Under the pieces are notes generated by a model that had not been told where the DNA came from, did not search any database, and was given only the letters and a program-made list of their open reading frames with translations. Positions 1 through 8,156 of a stretch of 64,000 bases of DNA are shown in pieces. The translations under genes were made by a program, and so were the position numbers. Within the stretch, counting starts at the first letter, position 1. Each line of letters begins with the position of its first letter. Source of the DNA: JAFAHS01 sp046728175 (GTDB taxonomy: Bacteria > Desulfobacterota > Binatia > Binatales > Binataceae); contig JBKPEA010000005.1 of assembly GCA_046728175.1 (NCBI GenBank), positions 15,496 to 79,495 of the forward strand, in the 5' to 3' direction.

Positions 1-1
1 T

Positions 2-463
2 ACCGACGACGTGCGCGGCGATTTACCAATCGAGGCCGTTTCCACCGGAAACCCGTTTCTGTTTGTTCCGCTCAGTTCCGTCGACGCGCTTAAGCGTTGC
101 GTCTCAAGTCCGTCTGCCCTGCGCACGCTCTTCGAGGGCGCTCCAAGAATGCTGCCGGTGTACCTCTTTGTTTGCGAGAAATCACCGACGCGGTCGGTGC
201 GCGCGCGAATGTTCGCGCCGCATACGGACGGAATCGCCGAAGACCCGGCGACCGGTAGCGCTGCCGCGCCACTGGGCGCATACCTGCGCGCTCACGGCGT
301 TATCGGGTCCACCGCGCGCGCACGCTTTCGGGTAATTCAAGGAATCGAGATGGGCCGCCGCAGTGAAATAACCGTCGAAGTGCTCAACCGTGCCGGCGAC
401 GGCCCGTCGATAAGAATCGGAGGACGCTGCACCATCGTCGGCCAGGGTCAAATGCGCCTCTAG
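2..463 (+). CDS. PhzF-family isomerase, C-terminal part (5' end outside window)
   Basis: The frame is open to the left edge, so this is only the C-terminal half of a PhzF-like protein (the family is usually 260-300 aa). The diagnostic motif EDPATGSA is at about residues 77-84 counted from the GTG at 11, followed by the second family half with AAAPLGAYL. PhzF proteins are isomerases/epimerases with two diaminopimelate-epimerase-like folds; phenazine synthesis is only one role, and most homologues have no known substrate. No partner gene for phenazine synthesis is visible. It ends at a TAG and faces the decayed SRPBCC gene that comes from the other side. The family call is firm; the substrate is unknown. 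Confidence 0.85.
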   Translation, partial: TDDVRGDLPIEAVSTGNPFLFVPLSSVDALKRCVSSPSALRTLFEGAPRMLPVYLFVCEKSPTRSVRARMFAPHTDGIAEDPATGSAAAPLGAYLRAHGVIGSTARARFRVIQGIEMGRRSEITVEVLNRAGDGPSIRIGGRCTIVGQGQMRL

Positions 464-525
464 CTTCCCTCTTCTATTATTCTGCACAGCGAAACGACCC
501 CGGCGCGCGGCATTTTTTCTCATGC

Positions 526-949
526 TCATGCTGCGGCGGTATATTTGCCCAATACGAAATTCCATCCGCCGTCGTAACTCTTGCCTGCCGCGGTGGCCTT
601 GGCCCCCACGTCCCAGCCGCGGTGCTCCACTTCCACGCGCGTCGCGTTGCCTTCCGCGAACGAACCGAACCTCGACTTCGGTCGGACCTTCCCAGTCCGG
701 GTCCTGCCAGGTGAACACGATTCGAGCAGCTCACGCGCGGTCACGTGTCCGACTATGAATTCCTCGCCATCGGTGAAACGCTCATAAAAGCGGCCACCCT
801 TTCGCGTTTCCAGGTAGATTTCCTCGGCCCGCTCACGCCCGAAGTGAAAAACTTTCTTTCAGGGGCCACCATGAACCGATGTGCTTCGTAAACAAGCTGA
901 ACGCGTCTTCCAAGGGGCGTTTCACAGTCACCAATTTTCTTACCGTCAT
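526..949 (-). pseudogene. SRPBCC / AHSA1-type protein, broken by three frameshifts
   Basis: Read right to left, an AHSA1-type protein can be rebuilt only by changing frame. Translation starts at the ATG at 949 with a segment ending FTKHIGSWWPLKESFSL. It then needs a shift to RAEEIYLETRKGGRFYERF, another to VFTWQDPDWEGPTEVEVRF, and another to the tail EGNATRVEVEHRGWDV...NFVLGKYTAAA, which stops at 526. All expected family landmarks are present in order (SWWP, GGR.YER, TRVEVEHRGW), so the gene is nearly full length but cannot be translated as one chain. In many bacteria these genes sit behind an ArsR-type repressor; none is seen here, although a palindrome remains upstream. Confidence 0.8.
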
Positions 950-981
950 CGCGCTCTATTTCACCGGGGGAATTTTGGTAG

Positions 982-1010
982 AGAATATGTAACCTTTAGT
1001 TACATATTCT
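982..1010. promoter_or_regulatory. Perfect 12-bp inverted repeat, likely ArsR-type operator
   Basis: Arm AGAATATGTAAC (982-993), spacer CTTTA, and exact reverse complement GTTACATATTCT (999-1010). It lies 33 bp upstream of the start of the decayed SRPBCC gene. The GTAAC-N5-GTTAC core resembles palindromes in front of ArsR-AHSA1 operons (recalled, not searched). The AT content stands out against GC-rich surroundings. Confidence 0.6.
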
Positions 1011-1246
1011 CAAGACCCTACATCAACGCCGTCCGGGGGGGAGTAAGCTCCGGTACCAATCCACCTCTTCCTGACCGGCGAATAACCCTGTCCTACCATG
1101 CCAACTGGCTCTTCCGCGGGCTGCGGCAGCTAGTCGCGATCCGATGGGAGCAGTTCGGAACGCGGCAAAACCGCCTTTTAACCTTGGCGTAAGCGGCCTA
1201 TTATTCCGCCGGTCAGTCCAATGATTTTTCGAGGGGGGAGTTTCTT

Positions 1247-2533
1247 GTGAATGGATGGCGTCATTGGGGGGCAACGTTGGCCGCCCTCTTTCTGTTTTCA
1301 TGCGCGGGCGGCGAAATTGCCGAGCAGCCCAGCTACATCACCAATCAGCAGGGCGTGCGTGTGGAGGAACTAGCAATGACCACACCGCGGGCCGACCAGT
1401 CCGCAGCTGCACTACAAGACGGTCGTGTGCTGATTGCGGGGGGTACCACTAACGCGAACGTCGGCGGAGTTACTTCCACCGCCGAGATCTACGATCCCAA
1501 CGCGAAATCGTTCACCGCAACCGGGTCCATGACCGTGCCGCGGCAAGGTGCAACCGCGACGCTCCTGAATGATGGACGGGTCTTGCTCGCGGGCGGCGTA
1601 CAAAACATTGGATTTCGTGCCGAGCTATCCAGCGCTGAATTGTACGATCCTGTCGCAGGCACCTTCACCGCGACCGGCTCTATGCAAACGCCGCGCGAGG
1701 GCCACACCGCAACCCTCCTACGCGACGGCCGAGTACTGGTAGCCGGAGGAAGTGACAACGGAGTTCACACCCTCGATTCGGCGGAGATCTATGATCCCCG
1801 CTCGGGTGCCTGGCATTTCGCCGGCCACATGACGGTGCCGCGCGTGGCGCATATCGCCGTGCTGGTCCGGAGCGGCCAGGTGCTGATCGCGGGCGGAGGC
1901 CGCGGCGACATGCCGGGCGGTTACATCGTCTACCAAACCGCGGAAACCTATAGTCCGGAGCTTAAGCAATTCAACCGGGTGCCTGCTCGTATGAACAGTG
2001 ATCGAGTCGGCGCCGGGGCTCTGCTGCTCAACGATGGGCGCGCGCTGATCGTGGGCGGCAAAAGCGGCAAGGTCCTCACCTCCTTCGGGCCGGGCACGCT
2101 CAACCTCAACTCCATGGCGCCTTTGAACACGGCTGAAACTTACGACCCCAAGTCGAGCAGCTTTGTATCGACCGGAAACCTGCAGGCTCCCCACTATCTT
2201 CCGCGCCTGGTCAAACTGCAGGATGGCAAGGTCCTGGTTACCAGTGGCTGGAAGATTCAGGGGCCGGTGGTCGTGGGGATGGCCGACGCCGAGGTCTTTC
2301 TGCCCGGCACCAATGGTTTCAGCCAGGTTGCGCCGATGCATGTGGCGCGGCTGCAGAATTCCTCCACCCTGCTCCCGGACGGCGACGTTCTGGTCGCAGG
2401 CGGAGTGGACCGGAACAGCCTGGTTACGGCCTCGGTCGAGTTTTACGATTCGAGGGCGCATCGTTTCGTCGTGCGCGGCGCGGGTTCAACTCCGCCGGGG
2501 AATCAGCCAAGCTCGATGGGTACCACGGAATGA
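1247..2533 (+). CDS. Kelch-repeat lipoprotein, seven-bladed beta-propeller
   Basis: 428 aa. The GTG start at 1247 follows the strong ribosome site GAGGGGGGAG. The N-terminus is a lipoprotein signal ending LFSC, with the lipidated Cys at about 19, so the protein should be anchored in the inner or outer membrane. The rest is seven kelch units of about 50 aa, each with an R-x-A/G...DG-x-VL-x-AGG block followed by AE-x-YDP...F...TG-x-M, which matches one complete seven-bladed propeller. Such propellers usually bind ligands or proteins; no galactose-oxidase catalytic residues were recognised. The stop overlaps the ATG of the next gene (ATGA), so it is coupled to the thioredoxin-fold protein and the selenoprotein behind it. 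Confidence 0.85.
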   Translation: MNGWRHWGATLAALFLFSCAGGEIAEQPSYITNQQGVRVEELAMTTPRADQSAAALQDGRVLIAGGTTNANVGGVTSTAEIYDPNAKSFTATGSMTVPRQGATATLLNDGRVLLAGGVQNIGFRAELSSAELYDPVAGTFTATGSMQTPREGHTATLLRDGRVLVAGGSDNGVHTLDSAEIYDPRSGAWHFAGHMTVPRVAHIAVLVRSGQVLIAGGGRGDMPGGYIVYQTAETYSPELKQFNRVPARMNSDRVGAGALLLNDGRALIVGGKSGKVLTSFGPGTLNLNSMAPLNTAETYDPKSSSFVSTGNLQAPHYLPRLVKLQDGKVLVTSGWKIQGPVVVGMADAEVFLPGTNGFSQVAPMHVARLQNSSTLLPDGDVLVAGGVDRNSLVTASVEFYDSRAHRFVVRGAGSTPPGNQPSSMGTTE

Positions 2534-4143
2534 GGCGCGGTATGAGCGAACCATCCAAGCAATTGCCAGATTTTTCGCTGAATGATCTGTCCGGAACCGC
2601 ACACACCTTCCCTGCGGGCCGCGCCGCGATGCTCTGTTTCGTCAAGGAAGATTGTCCGACCTGCGCCATTGCGATGCCGCTGATCGAGGGGTTTCATCGC
2701 GCGTTCGGTTCCAAGGTCGCGGTGCTCGCCATCGGTCAGGACGCCACTGGAAATCGCGTGCTCGCCCAGCGCCATTCGCTCACCTGCCCGCTGCTCGACG
2801 ATTCCGCTCTGCGCGTGTCGTTCGCCTACGGCTTCGATACCGTCCCGATGACGTTTTTCGCCGATGGGGCCGGCAATCAACTGCAGAGCTTCGCGGGTTT
2901 TGTGCGAAGCGACTGGCGATCGCTGGCAAGCGAGCTTGCGCAAATGACAGGATTGCCCGAGCCCGCGATCGATTGGGCGACCCTGCCGGAGTGGCGCGCG
3001 GGATGCGGTTCCAAAGCGGTCGAACCCGGAATTGCTGAACGGCTTGAAGCCGAGGCGCGCGGCGATCGTATGCAGGCCCGCCGCATCGAGTTGGGCGAAG
3101 GCGAGGACGTGTTCGAATTCATGTTCGAGCGCGGTCTTACCGACGGACTGCCGGTCGTCCCACCCACGCCCGAGCGGGTGGCGTGGATGCTTACCGGCAC
3201 CCGGCGTGATCCACGCGACATCGTCGCGACCGTGGCACCGAATCTGGCGCCCCTGACCGTCGAAAAGGTTGCCGTCAACGCGGTAATGGCGGGATGCCGT
3301 CCCGCTTATCTGCCGGTGGTGATCGCCGCGCTGGAAGCGGTCTGCACCGATACCTTCAATATCCACGGCGTGATGGCCACCACCTGGGGCGCCACCCCGG
3401 TGATTATTGTCAATGGACCAATTCGCCGGCGGCTCGGCATGAACATGGGAATCATGGCGCTCGGCTATGGCAGTCGACCCAACGCCACCATCGGCCGCGC
3501 GGTGAAACTGGTGCTGCGCAATGTGGGCGGCTCGCGTCCTGGTGATATCGAGCGCTCCGCGCTTGGAGCGATCGGCAAATTCACCACCTGCTTCGCGGAA
3601 TGGGAAGAGCGCAGTCCCTGGGAGCCGCTGCACGTCGAGCGCGGCTTCCTGAAGGACGAAAGCGTGGTAACGGTCTTCGGACTGGAAGCGGGCTCGCGGC
3701 AGATCGCGGATCAAACCTCGCGCACCGCTCGCGCGCTGGTAGGCTCGCTCGGCCTGGGACTGGAAGCGTGTTGGCATCCGAAGCAGCACGGTTCCGGTGA
3801 GGTGCTGCTGGTGATTTCACCGGAGCACGCCGACACCATCGCCCGCGACGAATGGAGCAAAGCGCAGGTGCGCAATCGAATTCAGGAAATCACGGCGCGC
3901 CCGCTGCGAGAGCTGCTCCCGGACGCGGAGAGCGGCGAAGGCATGCCCCTGAAGGCCTTTGGCCTCAAGGACCCGACGCCCGAGCAGCTCGATCAGAGAA
4001 TTCCGAAGTTTCGCTCCGCCGCGAATATCAATATTATCGTGGCGGGTGGTGAAGGCGGGAAGTTCTCCGCCGTGTTCGCCGGATGGGTTTCCGGACCGAT
4101 GGGCTCATCCAGCGTGAGCCGCCGAATCGAGGAGCTGCCATGA
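2530..4143 (+). CDS. Thioredoxin/peroxiredoxin-like domain fused to a UGSC-neighbourhood domain
   Basis: 537 aa. Residues about 10-150 look like a redoxin: a PDFSLNDLSG opening and an FVKEDCPTC segment with a CPTC active site (Cys42, Cys45). The remaining ~350 aa begin at EFMFERGLTDGLPVVPPT and contain long glycine-rich stretches such as NMGIMALGYGS and NIIVAGGEGGKFSAVF. From memory this second part is typical of proteins found beside UGSC selenoproteins, but its reaction is not known to me. The start at 2530 overlaps the kelch stop; a second ATG at 2542 is possible. The stop overlaps the selenoprotein ATG (ATGA), so co-translation with the selenoprotein is very likely. The CPTC site makes it a candidate redox partner of that selenoprotein (inference). 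Confidence 0.7.
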   Translation: MRRGMSEPSKQLPDFSLNDLSGTAHTFPAGRAAMLCFVKEDCPTCAIAMPLIEGFHRAFGSKVAVLAIGQDATGNRVLAQRHSLTCPLLDDSALRVSFAYGFDTVPMTFFADGAGNQLQSFAGFVRSDWRSLASELAQMTGLPEPAIDWATLPEWRAGCGSKAVEPGIAERLEAEARGDRMQARRIELGEGEDVFEFMFERGLTDGLPVVPPTPERVAWMLTGTRRDPRDIVATVAPNLAPLTVEKVAVNAVMAGCRPAYLPVVIAALEAVCTDTFNIHGVMATTWGATPVIIVNGPIRRRLGMNMGIMALGYGSRPNATIGRAVKLVLRNVGGSRPGDIERSALGAIGKFTTCFAEWEERSPWEPLHVERGFLKDESVVTVFGLEAGSRQIADQTSRTARALVGSLGLGLEACWHPKQHGSGEVLLVISPEHADTIARDEWSKAQVRNRIQEITARPLRELLPDAESGEGMPLKAFGLKDPTPEQLDQRIPKFRSAANINIIVAGGEGGKFSAVFAGWVSGPMGSSSVSRRIEELP

Positions 4144-4661
4144 AGCAGGTAATCGTCGATCCCACCGATGAGCGCGTGCCGATACGGCGCACGCTCACTG
4201 AACGCTCCGGGCAGATCAGAGGCCGGGTCGCGATGCTTGATATCGCCAAGCCGCGCGGCGACGTGCTGATGAATCGCTTGGCCGAGCATCTCGGTAAGCG
4301 GCTGCCCGCGGTAGAAATCAAACGCTACCGCAAACCGACCTTTACCAAGCCGGCGCCGGAAGATCTGCGCCGCCGCATCGCGGAGGAAAGCGACTTCGTC
4401 ATCGAAGCGCTCGCCGATTGAGGGTCGTGCACGACGTGCAGTGTGCACGACTCCGTATGGTTCGAAGTTAATCGCAAGCCCGCGGTGATGATCGCTTCCG
4501 ACGTATTTGTCGATGCCGCCGAAAAGCAAGCGGCTGCACTCGGACTGCCCGAAGTGCGGCGGGTTTTCGTGCCCCATCCGATTCAGGATGCAACCGACGA
4601 CGAAATGCGTGCCAAGGCCGACGCGATCGTCGAGCGGGTAATCGACGCGCTGAAGAAGTGA
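4140..4661 (+). CDS. UGSC-family selenoprotein (in-frame UGA = selenocysteine)
   Basis: A 173-residue protein is obtained only if the TGA at 4419-4421 is read as selenocysteine (residue 94). The frame continues without a break through U-G-S-C-T-T-C-S-V-H-D-S to a TGA at 4661. The U-G-S-C motif followed by the T-x-C-SVHD segment is the signature of the UGSC selenoprotein family, described in bacteria and metagenomes. The N-terminal half opens MKQVIVDPTDERVP and has a Rossmann-like region; the C-terminal half has VFVPHPIQ. Without recoding, the product would stop exactly one residue before GSC. A perfect 9-bp hairpin starts 2 nt after the UGA. The start overlaps the previous stop. The substrate is unknown; a redox role is inferred from U/C and the CPTC neighbour. 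Confidence 0.9.
4424..4451 (+). promoter_or_regulatory. Bacterial SECIS-like hairpin directly after the UGA
   Basis: Arms GTCGTGCAC (4424-4432) and GTGCACGAC (4443-4451) are perfect complements with a 10-nt loop, GACGTGCAGT. The stem begins 2 nt after the UGA and the loop begins 12 nt after it, in the place where bacterial SECIS elements bind SelB within coding sequence. A SelB-dependent insertion role is inferred. Confidence 0.75.
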
Positions 4662-4789
4662 GCCTCGGGTATCGGGAATTTGCGCCGCGCCCCAAGCTAT
4701 GCGACCGGGATTGCGTGCGTATGGGCCGGCGCTGCCCAGGGAAAGCCCGGCGGCGTTCTTCCTGATGGTTAACCCCACCAGCCCAGCGG

Positions 4790-5577
4790 TCGGGTACTAT
4801 CTGTTGTCGGTGGCAGACGGAGTCCGCTTTTGCGGAAGTTCAAGCGGCGTTCCTGAAACATCAGGTGCTGTTCTTCCGTGACCAGGAGTTAAATCGAGAT
4901 CGGCAAAGAGCATTTGCGCGGCGCTTCGCCACCCTGAACATCCATCCCTTCGATCAGCCGCTCAAGGATGAAGGCTATCCGGAATTCGTCGTGTTCCAGA
5001 GGGACCAGCAATACCCGTATGTCGCGCAGGCGCGGCACGCTGACTTGACATGCTTACCTGAGCCGCCGCTGGATTCGGTGCTGCGATGCGTGGTCGCGCG
5101 CCACCGCTCGGCGGCGATACGATGTGGGTGAGCATGTGTGCGGCTTACGAGGCGCTCCCGGACAAGATGCAGCACCTGCTCTCCGGGCTAATCGCAATTC
5201 ACGATACCAGGCGAGTGTTCGGTCTGTCGGCGGATATCGTCGCGAGGAGATCAGCGACAGCGAGGGAGACAGGCTGCGCAGCATGTCCGCGGAGCATCCG
5301 ATGGTTCGCACCCATCCTCAAAGCCGTCGCAAAGGGCTGTTCGTCAACTGGCACTTCACCGCCTCGATCAAGGCATGAAATCCGCGGAGAGTGCGGCGCT
5401 GCTGAACTTTCTTTATCGTCACATCGAACTGCCAGATTTCATTTGCCGCTTCCGATGGCAAAGGGACTCGGTGGCGATGTGGGCAATCGCTGCACCCGGC
5501 ATCGCGCGGTCGGCGACAATTGCTCCGCGGAACGTCGCCTCGAGCGCGTGACAATCAACGGCGACAAGCCGTTCTAG
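4790..5577 (+). pseudogene. TauD/TfdA-type Fe(II)/2-oxoglutarate dioxygenase, multiply frameshifted
   Basis: Pieces of one TauD-like enzyme lie in order but in different frames. FAEVQAAFLKHQVLFFRDQ (from about 4828) leads to RRFATLNIHPFDQPL and the metal-site region QARHADLT. After a shift comes LGGDTMWVSMCAAYEALPD...LLSGLIAIHDTRRVFG. Another shift gives EHPMVRTHPQSRRKGLFVN, and a last one gives the CRFRW...RVTINGDKPF tail ending at 5577. The H-x-D iron ligands and the RVTI.GD end of the family are both visible. No N-terminal start could be placed. This is a dead copy unless the sequence has errors; its substrate cannot be told. Confidence 0.75.
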
Positions 5578-5751
5578 TTTTGCTGCTAGGAATTTCGCGT
5601 CGCGCGCCATCCGTGCGGACTCCTCCGCTTCTCGGCATAATCACGACACGGTAGCCAGTAGAAGGAACCCGCGAAGCGGTGCTTGGAGGCGGCGAAACCG
5701 GGCGGATGCTATTATTCGACTGGGCGCTCAGCTCTCCTTGACTCTTTCGGA

Positions 5752-6804
5752 ATGGATCACTCGGTTCAACCACCCCCACGACGCATCGTTGTAAAAGAAG
5801 TCAATTGGCTCGGCGACCTGGTTATGAGCCTGCCCGCCTTGCGCGCGATTCGTCGTTCCTTTCCGGGTGTGCACATTTCCGTTCTGACCAAGAGTGAGTT
5901 GGCGAGCTTCTTCGATGGAGTGGAATGGCTAGACGAAGTAATTCCCTACTCGGTCCACCCCAGCATTCGAGGTCTTGGCGATCGACGCGCGGTAGTTAAC
6001 ACGATCCGATCGCGCGGATTCGACTTGGCCGTCTTGTTTCCCAACAGCTTCGAATCCGCATTGTGGGTGCGGATGGCGCGAATTCCGCGCCGGGCCGGGT
6101 ACATAAGCGACGGACGCGGCCTGATGCTTACGCACAAGCTCAAGCCGCCTCCGCAGGCCATAAATGATCACCAGGTTCACTACTGGCTCGCCATGGTGCG
6201 GGGCACAATCGGCGCATCAGGAAACCCACAGGATTTTGCTCTGACCGCCGACCCAAACCACTTGCAGGAGATGGGCGTGTGGCTCGATGCGCATCGCCGG
6301 CGTAGTGGTTCACCCTTGATTGCTATCGCCCCCGCAGCTTCGTTCGGACCCGCCAAGGAGTGGCCGACGAAGCATTTCGTCCAGCTCATCAATGACCTCG
6401 CCGAGCGTCACGCTGCCGAATGCGTGCTGGTAGGTGCGCCCAACGAGCGTCCGCAATGTGCATCGATCGCATCCGCCTCACGCCGCGGTGCGCTGATCGC
6501 CGCCGGAGAAACCAGCGTTGGCCAGCTGGTAGCGTTGCTCAAGTTGGCCGATGGGTTTGTCGGCAATGATTCAGGCGCGATGCACGTCGCGGCTGCGCTG
6601 GGACGGCCCACGGTAGGAATTTTCGGTTCTACAAACCCCGCGAGGACCGGGCCGCTGGGACCGAGAACCCGGGTTCTCTGGCAACATCTCATCTGCAGCC
6701 CCTGCCTCGCGCGCACCTGCCGCTTCGGGCACTACAACTGTCTCCGGGAAATTACTCCCGCGGACGCCCTCGACGCTTTGCTCGCGCTGGGCGCGATACA
6801 ATGA
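5752..6804 (+). CDS. waaF: LPS heptosyltransferase, glycosyltransferase family 9 (WaaF-like)
   Basis: 350 aa from the ATG at 5752; the frame extends to 5683, but the family N-terminus IVVKEVNWLGDLVMSLPALRAI fits just after 5752. GT9 enzymes transfer L-glycero-D-manno-heptose to the inner LPS core at the cytoplasmic face. Family features seen: the NWLGD start, APAASFGPAKEWP in the middle, GNDSGAMHVAAALGRPTVGIFGSTNP (nucleotide-sugar site), and the Cys-rich C-terminal segment CSPCLARTCRFGHYNCL typical of heptosyltransferase II. It lies 59 bp upstream of lpxD in the same direction, which fits an envelope-synthesis operon. Heptosyltransferase II is favoured over I by the C-terminal Cys pattern. 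Confidence 0.85.
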   Translation: MDHSVQPPPRRIVVKEVNWLGDLVMSLPALRAIRRSFPGVHISVLTKSELASFFDGVEWLDEVIPYSVHPSIRGLGDRRAVVNTIRSRGFDLAVLFPNSFESALWVRMARIPRRAGYISDGRGLMLTHKLKPPPQAINDHQVHYWLAMVRGTIGASGNPQDFALTADPNHLQEMGVWLDAHRRRSGSPLIAIAPAASFGPAKEWPTKHFVQLINDLAERHAAECVLVGAPNERPQCASIASASRRGALIAAGETSVGQLVALLKLADGFVGNDSGAMHVAAALGRPTVGIFGSTNPARTGPLGPRTRVLWQHLICSPCLARTCRFGHYNCLREITPADALDALLALGAIQ

Positions 6805-6863
6805 CCGGGTTTCTTGTGCCGCCACGTTGCAATATTCTGACAAGCTAACGTCCGGGTGAAGCC

Positions 6864-7883
6864 ATGAAACTCAAGGAACTCGCCGCTCGTTTGGAACTGG
6901 AACTGCGTGGCGACGGGGATACTGAGATTTTCGCCCCTGCGCCAATCGAAGCGGCCGGTCCTGGCATGATCACGTTCGTGGCCGCCGAGAAATTCGCACC
7001 TGCCCTCGAGCGAACTTCGGCGGCGGCGGCCATTGTCGCGCGCGAATTCGTCGACCAGGCGCCGTGCCCGGCACTGATCAGCGCGAATCCTTACGTCGAC
7101 TTTGCGCGCACGGTTGGGATTTTTTTCCCACCGTATCGTCCTCGGCCGGGAATCGACCCGAGCGCGCAAATCGCGCCCGGTGTGAAGCTTGGCGAGAACG
7201 CGTCGGTTGGACCGAACGCGGTAATCGGCGCAGGTACCACGCTGGGCCGCAACGCGGTGCTCCACGCCAATGCCACCATCTATCCAAACGTTCGCATCGG
7301 CGACGATTTCACCTGCCACAGCCAGGCGGTGGTTCGCGAAGGGTGCACGATCGGCAACCGGGTGACGATTCTCGATGGAGCTGTAATTGGTGCGGACGGG
7401 TTCGGCTTCGTAGAAGATCGTGGTGGCCTGGTTAAGATTCCCCAGGTCGGGACCGTGGTTCTCGAGGACGACGTCGAGATCGGCGCCAAGTCGACCGTCG
7501 ACCGGGCAATGCTCGGTGCCACAGTTTTACACCGTGGCGTGAAACTCGACGACCAGGTCCATATCGGCCACAACTGCGAAGTCGGAGATTACACGCGGCT
7601 GTGCGCGCAGGTCGGCATCGGCGGCTCAACCAAGATCGGCAAATGGTGCCTGTTCGGCGGCCAGGCCGCCGCGCCCGATCACCTCACGATCGGGGATCGC
7701 GTGATGGTCGCGGCGCGGGGCGCACTGCATCGGGATACACCCGATGGCGCGATCATGGCGGGTTGCCCGGCCGTCGAGATCGGGGTTTGGCGCCGCTATG
7801 TTGCGGGTTGGCCACGTCTGACGGAAATTCTGCGACGCCTGCGCGCGCTCGAAAAACAGCTGGAGGACAATGAGGACAGGTGA
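6864..7883 (+). CDS. lpxD: UDP-3-O-acylglucosamine N-acyltransferase LpxD
   Basis: 339 aa, the usual LpxD length. It adds the second (amide-linked) acyl chain from acyl-ACP to UDP-3-O-acyl-glucosamine in lipid A synthesis, in the cytosol. The N-terminal uridine-binding domain covers about residues 1-100 (SANPYVDFARTVGIFF). A left-handed beta-helix of hexapeptide repeats follows (about 100-300), with GADGFGF at 177-182 and the catalytic-loop motif HIGHNC at 233-238, where His236 is the likely general base. A short helical C-terminus ends the protein. The start ATG at 6864 follows a weak ribosome site. It lies behind waaF, and no other lpx genes are in the window. Confidence 0.93.
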   Translation: MKLKELAARLELELRGDGDTEIFAPAPIEAAGPGMITFVAAEKFAPALERTSAAAAIVAREFVDQAPCPALISANPYVDFARTVGIFFPPYRPRPGIDPSAQIAPGVKLGENASVGPNAVIGAGTTLGRNAVLHANATIYPNVRIGDDFTCHSQAVVREGCTIGNRVTILDGAVIGADGFGFVEDRGGLVKIPQVGTVVLEDDVEIGAKSTVDRAMLGATVLHRGVKLDDQVHIGHNCEVGDYTRLCAQVGIGGSTKIGKWCLFGGQAAAPDHLTIGDRVMVAARGALHRDTPDGAIMAGCPAVEIGVWRRYVAGWPRLTEILRRLRALEKQLEDNEDR

Positions 7884-7919
7884 GCTGGTAGCTCGCTCGC
7901 GAGCCGCTGGGGGACGAGG

Positions 7920-8126
7920 GTGAAACTGGTCGCACTCATAGGTCTGCTGGTTGTTGGCCTGGGGCTCAGCGGGTGTATCTGGCTGGCCATCCCCGGACTC
8001 GCCTACACCGGCTATCAATATGAAAAGACCGGCAAGCTACCGGGCATGCCGTCCACCTCGCAAGCCTCGTCCGGCAGCAAACCCCAAGCGTCCGCCCAAG
8101 CGACGCCTTCCGACAATATCGAATGA
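7920..8126 (+). CDS. Small lipoprotein of unknown function
   Basis: 68 aa from the GTG at 7920 with GAGGG just upstream. The signal peptide MKLVALIGLLVVGLGLSGC gives a lipobox LSGC with Cys19. The mature part is short: a hydrophobic stretch with GYQYEKTGKLPG and then a Ser/Ala/Gln-rich tail. Entry into the outer membrane or periplasm is inferred from the lipobox. It sits between lpxD and the inositol-phosphate synthase gene in the same direction. No family was recognised. Confidence 0.65.
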   Translation: MKLVALIGLLVVGLGLSGCIWLAIPGLAYTGYQYEKTGKLPGMPSTSQASSGSKPQASAQATPSDNIE

Positions 8127-8156
8127 CGATAGCCCCAATCGCCAAGGAGCCTCACT

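Noticed and set aside
2503..3789. 428-codon frame on the minus strand
   Set aside because: Antisense shadow of the redoxin-fusion gene; no family motifs, arises from high G+C codon bias.
3993..4778. 261-codon minus-strand frame over the selenoprotein
   Set aside because: Shadow frame; it would need to ignore the UGSC motif, hairpin and ATGA couplings on the plus strand.
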